Source: Candidatus Didemnitutus sp. (GTDB taxonomy: Bacteria > Verrucomicrobiota > Verrucomicrobiia > Opitutales > Opitutaceae). From it: a stretch of DNA of 64,000 nt. The notes under the pieces are model-generated. The model worked only from the letters and a program-made list of their open reading frames with translations. It was not told where the DNA came from and searched no databases. Both the position numbers and the translations under genes were made by a program. The stretch is taken from NCBI GenBank assembly GCA_023701285.1, contig JAMPXH010000001.1, forward strand, positions 25,516 through 89,515. The letters are read 5' to 3'. This document shows, piece by piece, positions 60,101 through 64,000 of this stretch. Positions within the stretch are counted from its first letter, which is position 1. Every line of letters begins with the position of its first letter.

Positions 60101-60318
60101 GTCACCGTGACGTTCCACTGACCGCTACCCGAACTTGGGGTGACGCTCACCCAAGGGACATTTGCGCTGGCCGTCCACGCACCCGTAGCGTTGACGAAAA
60201 TCTCGTAGCGCAGCGCAGCGGGACCGAGGAGCTTCGTAGTCGGCGTCAGCGTGTCAGCGACCGCTTCGGGCTGAAGTGTCGCTAACAAAACGAGCGCGAT
60301 GGCCGCAAACAAACGCAT
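57187..60318 (-). CDS. secreted RCC1-repeat beta-propeller protein
   Basis: The 1043-residue protein has a signal peptide (MRLFAAIALVLLATLQP) and a BACON-like N-terminal domain (ALRYEIFVNATGAWTASANV). About 14 tandem RCC1 units of 48 residues follow, each like VASGVASVAAGYRHTMFVKT plus DGTLWAMG..GQLG; 14 is two seven-bladed propellers. An MBG-like region follows, then the common C-terminal module with DPDGDGLDNLAEYALGLSP and FFRLNV. RCC1 proteins bind partners by loops. The Met at 60318 is chosen for the signal peptide; an extension to 60417 is unlikely. Confidence 0.85.
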   Translation of the reverse strand: MRLFAAIALVLLATLQPEAVADTLTPTTKLLGPAALRYEIFVNATGAWTASANVPWVSVTPSSGSGQWNVTVTVQTNGAGTSRQATLTIAGMSHTLTQNANAAGSGSDLCVVGSNSAGQLGLTNVSRTSPVQVSTDIAATAAGESHTMILKKDGTLWAVGSNAYGQLGDGTTAARVVPFRVASDVVSVAAGAWHTAFVKANGTLWVMGVKDYSLRQGGAMSLRTSPAQVASGVVTVAAGSRHIMFVKTNGTLWGLGDNFSRQLGAGRSDFETDPVQVTTGVASVAAGGSHSVFLKTDGTLWAMGANASGQLGDGTDYYRPTPVQVATGVTVVAAGYEHTAFVKNDGTLWTVGRNDFGQLADGTTADRVSPQQVASGVASIAAGFYHTLFVKTDGALWVAGSDLTGQLGAGRAASANSFRPTPVEVANGVASVSAGAGHSVWVKTDGTLWATGETKAGQLADGTYAGRAVPMAIATGVASVATGSSHTMFVKTDGTLWAMGSNNDGELCNGGASSLPLAMTRVASNVAAVAAGTRYSLFVKTDGTLWAAGYNDYGQLGNGGTYGPLEPVQIASDVASVAAGNSHTLFVKIDGTLWATGYNDYGQLGDGTVTTRTVPVQVASGVASVAAGYRHTMFVKTDGTLWAMGQSTSGQLGIETTDYGITVPVQVASGVSSVAAGDYHTAFVKTDGTLWTMGQNAYRQPVLVASGVKAVAARSSFTLFVKTDGTLWKTAVGARSELVANGVVGLAAGFDHFAYLVDSSRATPTVSWSTPPSITYGTGLSDKQLNASSDVAGAMIYSHETGAILGAGTHILTATFTPADTSTYSAAVAIVTLRVDPMPVSITLGNTTALYDGTQKPVSVTTEPSGVATFVTYSGESLYLGTVAPTQPGIYSVWARVADLVNYTGVANGTLEIIKNFNGWSMDYFSSAERLDAAISGPDADPDGDGLDNLAEYALGLSPKAANTAGSLPSLSVTGADWVYTYARPYYRPDLSYNVEVSPNLTDWTTSGVTHELIFTSGGVETWRATYPRSTTDRLFFRLNVTR

Positions 60319-60442
60319 GCGAACTTGATTTGAAGGACTGCCGAAGTGTGATGCCTCTCCGGCAAAGGCGGCCCGGCGTTTATGCCGGGTGAAGTGCCCA
60401 CTCACGTCAACACGCATCTGGCGCCGCTCGGGCCAAGTCTCT

Positions 60443-61879
60443 TCAGAGCAGCTTGCCCGGACGATACTCGGCGGCGCCCTTGTGCTTCTTGGCGAGCGGC
60501 TTCACGGCGGCGATGAATTCGTCCACCTGATGCGGCGCGGCGCCGACGAAGCGTTCGCTCTGGGCGAGGATTTCCTGCAGCTTCCTTTTGCCGAGGCCGA
60601 TGCGCTTTTCCGCAGCGAGCAGCGAGAGGAGGTCGGCGTTGCCGCCGTTGCGAAGGGCCTTGGCGGCGGCGAGGGCGTGGAGCTTGATCGCCTCGTGCGC
60701 GGTCTCGCGACCGGCACCGTGCTTCACGGCTTCCATGAGGATGGTCGTCGTGGCGAGGAAGGGCAGGTTGCGCTCGTTCTCCGCAGCGATGGCGGCGGGG
60801 AAGATCTCCATCTGGCGCAGGACCGTGAGATACGTCTCGAACAGGCCGTCGAGCGCGAAGAATGCATCCGGCAACGCCACGCGGCGCACGACGGAGCAGG
60901 ACACGTCGCCCTCGTTCCACTGGTGGCCGGCGAGGCCGGCGGTCATCGTCACGTAGCCGGAGAGGAGCGTCGAGAAGCCGCAGACGCGCTCGCAGTTGCG
61001 GGCGTTGACCTTGTGCGGCATCGCGGACGAGCCGACCTGGCCGTCCTGAAAGCCCTCCGTGAGCAACCCCGCGCCAGCCATCAGCCGCAGCGTGGTCGCG
61101 GCACTCGCCGCGGCGGCGCCGGTCTGGTGCAGCGCGCTGACGACGTCGAAATCGAGGCTGCGCGGGTAAACCTGGCCGACCGCGCCGAGCGAAGCCTTGA
61201 AACCGAGGTGCTTCACGATGCGCGACTCGAGCTGGTCGACTTTGTCCGCATCGCCGCCGAGGAGCGTGAGCTGGTCGAGCTGGGTGCCGACCGCGCCCTT
61301 CACGCCGCGCACCGGGTAACGGGCGATCAACTCGTCGAGCCGGGTGAACGCGACCAACATCTCCTGGCCGGCCATGGCGAGGCGCTTGCCGAGCGTGGTG
61401 GGTTGCGCGGGCACGTTGTGCGTGCGGCCGGTGATCATCACGTCGCGCCACTCGCCGGCGCGCTGGGCCAGCAGGTGCAGCGCCGTGACGCTCTTGAAGC
61501 GCACGAGCTCCAGCGCGCGGGCGACCTGGAGCTGCTCGACGTTTTCCGTGAGGTCGCGGCTGGTGAGCCCGAGGTGGATGAACTGGCGCTTCGCCAGCTC
61601 GGAAAATTCCTCGATGCGCGCCTTCACGTCGTGGAGCGTGGTGCGCTCGCGCTCCTTGATGCGTTCGAGATTCACGTCGCCGCGCACGCGCTCGTAGTCG
61701 CGGATGGCCTCGGCCGGGATGGCCACGCCGAGATCGCGCTGGGCCTTCATCACCGCGATCCAGAAATCGCGTTCGAGGAGGATGCGGCCGTGCGCCGACC
61801 AGATTTCCTTCATCGCCGGCGAGGCGTATCGCTCGGCGAGCACGTTCGGGAGAGAGGCGGAGGAGGCGGCGTCGGACAT
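60443..61879 (-). CDS. purB: adenylosuccinate lyase
   Basis: The 478-residue lyase catalyses two beta-eliminations in purine synthesis, yielding AICAR and AMP. The fumarase/aspartase signature is GSSAMPHKVNARNCER, and other blocks are FIHLGLTSRDLTENVEQLQV and GRTHNVPAQPTTLGKR, as expected for the PurB group related to animal enzymes. The start at ATG 61879 (MSDAASSASLPNVL) is preferred; a longer in-frame version exists upstream. It is followed by a 124-base gap to the RCC1-repeat gene and preceded by ppnP on the same strand. Confidence 0.94.
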   Translation of the reverse strand: MSDAASSASLPNVLAERYASPAMKEIWSAHGRILLERDFWIAVMKAQRDLGVAIPAEAIRDYERVRGDVNLERIKERERTTLHDVKARIEEFSELAKRQFIHLGLTSRDLTENVEQLQVARALELVRFKSVTALHLLAQRAGEWRDVMITGRTHNVPAQPTTLGKRLAMAGQEMLVAFTRLDELIARYPVRGVKGAVGTQLDQLTLLGGDADKVDQLESRIVKHLGFKASLGAVGQVYPRSLDFDVVSALHQTGAAAASAATTLRLMAGAGLLTEGFQDGQVGSSAMPHKVNARNCERVCGFSTLLSGYVTMTAGLAGHQWNEGDVSCSVVRRVALPDAFFALDGLFETYLTVLRQMEIFPAAIAAENERNLPFLATTTILMEAVKHGAGRETAHEAIKLHALAAAKALRNGGNADLLSLLAAEKRIGLGKRKLQEILAQSERFVGAAPHQVDEFIAAVKPLAKKHKGAAEYRPGKLL

Positions 61880-61987
61880 GGGAACCGGCCGACCGTTACG
61901 GAACCTCCCGGGTCTGGCCAATGGAAAATCCGCCGGGCTGCGTCACGCCGCCCGCGCGTTGCTCGGCAACGCCGCCGCGACGACGGC

Positions 61988-62311
61988 TCAGAGGAACGAG
62001 CAGATGTATTCGCAGATCCCGCCCGCGACCTCGATCGTGAAACCCGATTTGCCCGGCACGTCGAAGTGCGTGCCCGCGGCGTAGTCCTTCCAGTCCGGGC
62101 TGCCGTCGAGCTGCACGCGGCAGGCGCCCGCCACGATCTCCATCCGCTCGGGCGCGCCAGTGCCGAAGTGATACGAGCCGGCGTAGATGAGCCCGAGCGT
62201 CTTCTTTTCCCCGCCGGGGAAAAGGACGGTGTGGCTGACGACCTTGCCGTCGAAATAGACGTTGGCTTTCGTGTGGACCGTGACGCCGCTGAACTCGCTG
62301 GGGAGAGACAT
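61988..62311 (-). CDS. ppnP: pyrimidine/purine nucleoside phosphorylase
   Basis: The 107-residue cupin-fold protein matches the PpnP (former DUF1255) pattern: FSGVTVHTKANVYFDGKVVS, then GVIYPGEYHFGT-like GLIYAGSYHFGTGAPERMEI, and FDVPGKSGFTIEVAGGICEY. It phosphorolyses nucleosides to ribose 1-phosphate and a base. The start MSLPSEF at 62311 fits the family. It lies next to purB, on the same strand, linking it to nucleotide salvage. An upstream in-frame extension is not conserved. Confidence 0.92.
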   Translation of the reverse strand: MSLPSEFSGVTVHTKANVYFDGKVVSHTVLFPGGEKKTLGLIYAGSYHFGTGAPERMEIVAGACRVQLDGSPDWKDYAAGTHFDVPGKSGFTIEVAGGICEYICSFL

Positions 62312-62373
62312 GTTGCCGCCACCTTGGCGCCGCCCGCGCGCGAGACAAGACCCCGGCACGTCATGCGCCGGAC

Positions 62374-62403
62374 GATTACGCTTGGCTGTTAATAATAATT
62401 ATC
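62374..62403 (+). promoter_or_regulatory. AT-rich element upstream of the beta-helix gene
   Basis: TTACGCTTGGCTG is followed by TTAATAATAATTATC (62389-62403). The AT core and the CGCTTGGC box resemble the elements before the genes at 49212, 52834 and 6256. CCCCATG also precedes the gene here (62432-62438), as it does in those cases. Confidence 0.5.
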
Positions 62404-62435
62404 AAGACTGGGTGCTCCCCTCTCCGCCCCACCCC

Positions 62436-64000
62436 ATGCCCCGCGCCGCCGCCGTCCTTTGCCTGGCCTGTCTCGCCGCGACCGCCGCCCTCGCGAGCTG
62501 GCGTTCGTCGCTCTATCCGGAGACGGGTTACGATCCCGCCGCCGCCAATCTCGACACCGACAAGGTCCTGCAGGATTTCTCCTATGCCGGCTACCGCGCG
62601 GGTGCCGCCGCCCTGCCCGACCGCACGGGCCCTGTCTTCGACGTCACCGCCGCGCCTTACCAAGCCGATCCCACGGGCGTCACCGACGCCACGGCCGCGA
62701 TCCAGAGCGCCATCAACGCCGCCGAGTCCGCCGGCGGCGGCGTGGTCTATCTGCCCGCCGGCACCTACCGGCTCTCCGTGCCCGCCGCGCAGACGCAGGC
62801 CCTGCTCATCGACGCGGGCAACGTCGTGCTCCGCGGCGCGGGCGCCGGCCAGACCTTCCTGCTCAACACCACCACGACCAACCTCCGCTCCAAGGCCGTC
62901 ATCCGCGTGCGCGACGGCACCGAGATGAGCTTCTACCGCACCTCGGGCACCACGTCCGTCGCCCTGTCGCGCGACCTGCTCAACTCCACCACCGTCATCC
63001 CGGTCGCCTCCACCGCGGGCTTCGCCGTCGGCGACACCGTCGTCGTGCGCAACGACATCGGCGACGATTGGATCAACGAGCACGGCGAGACGCTCTGGCT
63101 CGGCCAGGGTTCCTCGCTCGGCGGCCTCACCTACCGCCGCACCGTCGTGGCCGTCGATCCCGTGGCCAAGACGCTCACGGTCGACGCCCCCACGCGCTAC
63201 GCGCTCAAGCTCCGCGACGGCGCCCGCGTCGTCCGCCTCACCCGCGCGCCCATCGCGGAGATCGGCCTCGAGGACTTCTCCTTCGCCAACGTGCAGAGCG
63301 AGGCCACCACCGGCTGGGGCGAGGACGATTATGGCATCTCCGGCACCGCGGCCTACGAGATCAACGGCTTTTTCTTCATCGTGTTCGAACGCGTGAAGGA
63401 TTCCTGGATGCGCCGCCTCGCCACCTACCAGCCCGCCGGCAACACCACCACGGCGCACCTGCTCAGCGGCGCCTTCAGCGCCCGCGAGTGCACGCACCTC
63501 ACCGTCGAGCACTGCTTCTTTCAACGCCCCCAATACGGCGGCGGCGGCGGCAACGGCTATATGTTCCGCCTCCTCGATACCGGCGAGTCGCTCATCCAGT
63601 CCTGCGAGGCGCGCTTCTCGCGGCACGGTTTCCAATTCAGCGGCACCGGCGCCGCCGGCAACGTCATCCACGCCAGCCTCGACGCCATCACTGGCCGCGC
63701 CACCGGGGCCGTCGGTGCCGCGGGCTACGCCACCGGCGGACGCGCCAGCGACCACCACCAGCATTTCAGCCAAGCCAACCTCGTCGACACCTGCACCGCC
63801 GAGGACAGCTGGTTCGAGGCGCGCTACCGCGGCACCTCCGGCACCGTGCCGCACGGCATCTCGGCCGCGCACTCCGTCTTCTGGAACACCGCCGGCACCG
63901 GCACCTCGACCCAAGCCGTCGTGAAAAGCGAACAGGCCCGCTACGGCTACGTCATCGGCACCCGCGGCAACCGCACCAACGTCGACATCCTCAACACCAC
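62436..64000 (+). CDS. secreted pectate-lyase-like beta-helix protein (partial, runs off right edge)
   Basis: The frame from ATG 62436 is open to the window end (521 residues visible). It has a signal peptide (MPRAAAVLCLACLAATAALA), then the Pectate_lyase_3-type start of a right-handed beta helix: DPTGVTDATAAIQSAINAAE, GGGVVYLPAGTYRLSVP and VVLRGAGAGQTFLLN. Later there are repeated Gly/Asn/His turns such as GGRASDHHQHFSQANLVDTC. This family includes glycoside hydrolases 28 and lyases acting on polyuronates. The catalytic residues lie in parts I cannot assign. The common C-terminal module is beyond the edge if present. Confidence 0.8.
   Translation, partial: MPRAAAVLCLACLAATAALASWRSSLYPETGYDPAAANLDTDKVLQDFSYAGYRAGAAALPDRTGPVFDVTAAPYQADPTGVTDATAAIQSAINAAESAGGGVVYLPAGTYRLSVPAAQTQALLIDAGNVVLRGAGAGQTFLLNTTTTNLRSKAVIRVRDGTEMSFYRTSGTTSVALSRDLLNSTTVIPVASTAGFAVGDTVVVRNDIGDDWINEHGETLWLGQGSSLGGLTYRRTVVAVDPVAKTLTVDAPTRYALKLRDGARVVRLTRAPIAEIGLEDFSFANVQSEATTGWGEDDYGISGTAAYEINGFFFIVFERVKDSWMRRLATYQPAGNTTTAHLLSGAFSARECTHLTVEHCFFQRPQYGGGGGNGYMFRLLDTGESLIQSCEARFSRHGFQFSGTGAAGNVIHASLDAITGRATGAVGAAGYATGGRASDHHQHFSQANLVDTCTAEDSWFEARYRGTSGTVPHGISAAHSVFWNTAGTGTSTQAVVKSEQARYGYVIGTRGNRTNVDILNT

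Overview
The window is GC-rich bacterial DNA with coding on both strands and no rRNA, tRNA, CRISPR array, insertion sequence or prophage that I can recognise. Large secreted proteins with a shared C-terminal module (DPDADGL..EYALG.DP ... FFRL.V), a PEP-CTERM protein, an autotransporter-repeat protein, PL6 polysaccharide lyases, and tandem Ig domains point to a verrucomicrobium, most likely of the Opitutaceae. This assignment is inference from protein style, not from a marker gene.

Layout. 1-2.6 kb: partial thioesterase, DUF3016 protein, fatty-acid desaturase behind a short leader ORF and terminator. 2.6-6.3 kb: giant secreted SASA-type esterase. 6.3-12.8 kb: tightly packed lipid-modification operon (FAD amine oxidase-like protein, DUF1365, cyclopropane synthase, DUF1475, DUF2062, DUF1295, second Cfa-like methyltransferase). 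12.8-28.8 kb: housekeeping genes (VOC protein, TPR protein, EamA transporter, TlpA lipoprotein, LysR regulator, YggS, SirB1-like protein, AroE, prepilin peptidase, YgfZ, DAHP synthase, malate dehydrogenase, HDOD protein, MutT, glutaryl-CoA dehydrogenase). 28.9-37.1 kb: surface and secreted proteins, plus a PAS protein with an anti-sigma-like N-terminus. 37.2-41.1 kb: an island of visibly lower GC carrying two divergent cassettes: ubiquitin-like protein / E1-like ThiF / DUF6527 on the plus strand, and sigma-like factor / unknown protein / ImmA-IrrE metalloprotease on the minus strand. 41.2-52.9 kb: minus-strand polysaccharide locus with an FGGY kinase, two PL6 lyases and an Ig-domain adhesin-like protein. 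53-62.3 kb: CstA, a collagen-like protein, phosphofructokinase, an RCC1-repeat protein, PurB and PpnP. From 62.4 kb to the edge: a partial secreted right-handed beta-helix (pectate-lyase-like) protein.

How it fits together. The polysaccharide lyases, esterase, kinase and secreted Ig proteins look like a degradation system for a marine or plant uronate-type polysaccharide, without SusC/SusD. Four of the secreted genes share an AT-rich palindromic element (core TAATAATTATTA) just upstream of the start codon, with a TTTCGGCTTG-like box before it in the best examples; this looks like a common promoter or operator. The most unusual system is the compact ubiquitin-like conjugation cassette with its divergent sigma/protease partner, which is probably an acquired defence or stress-response module.
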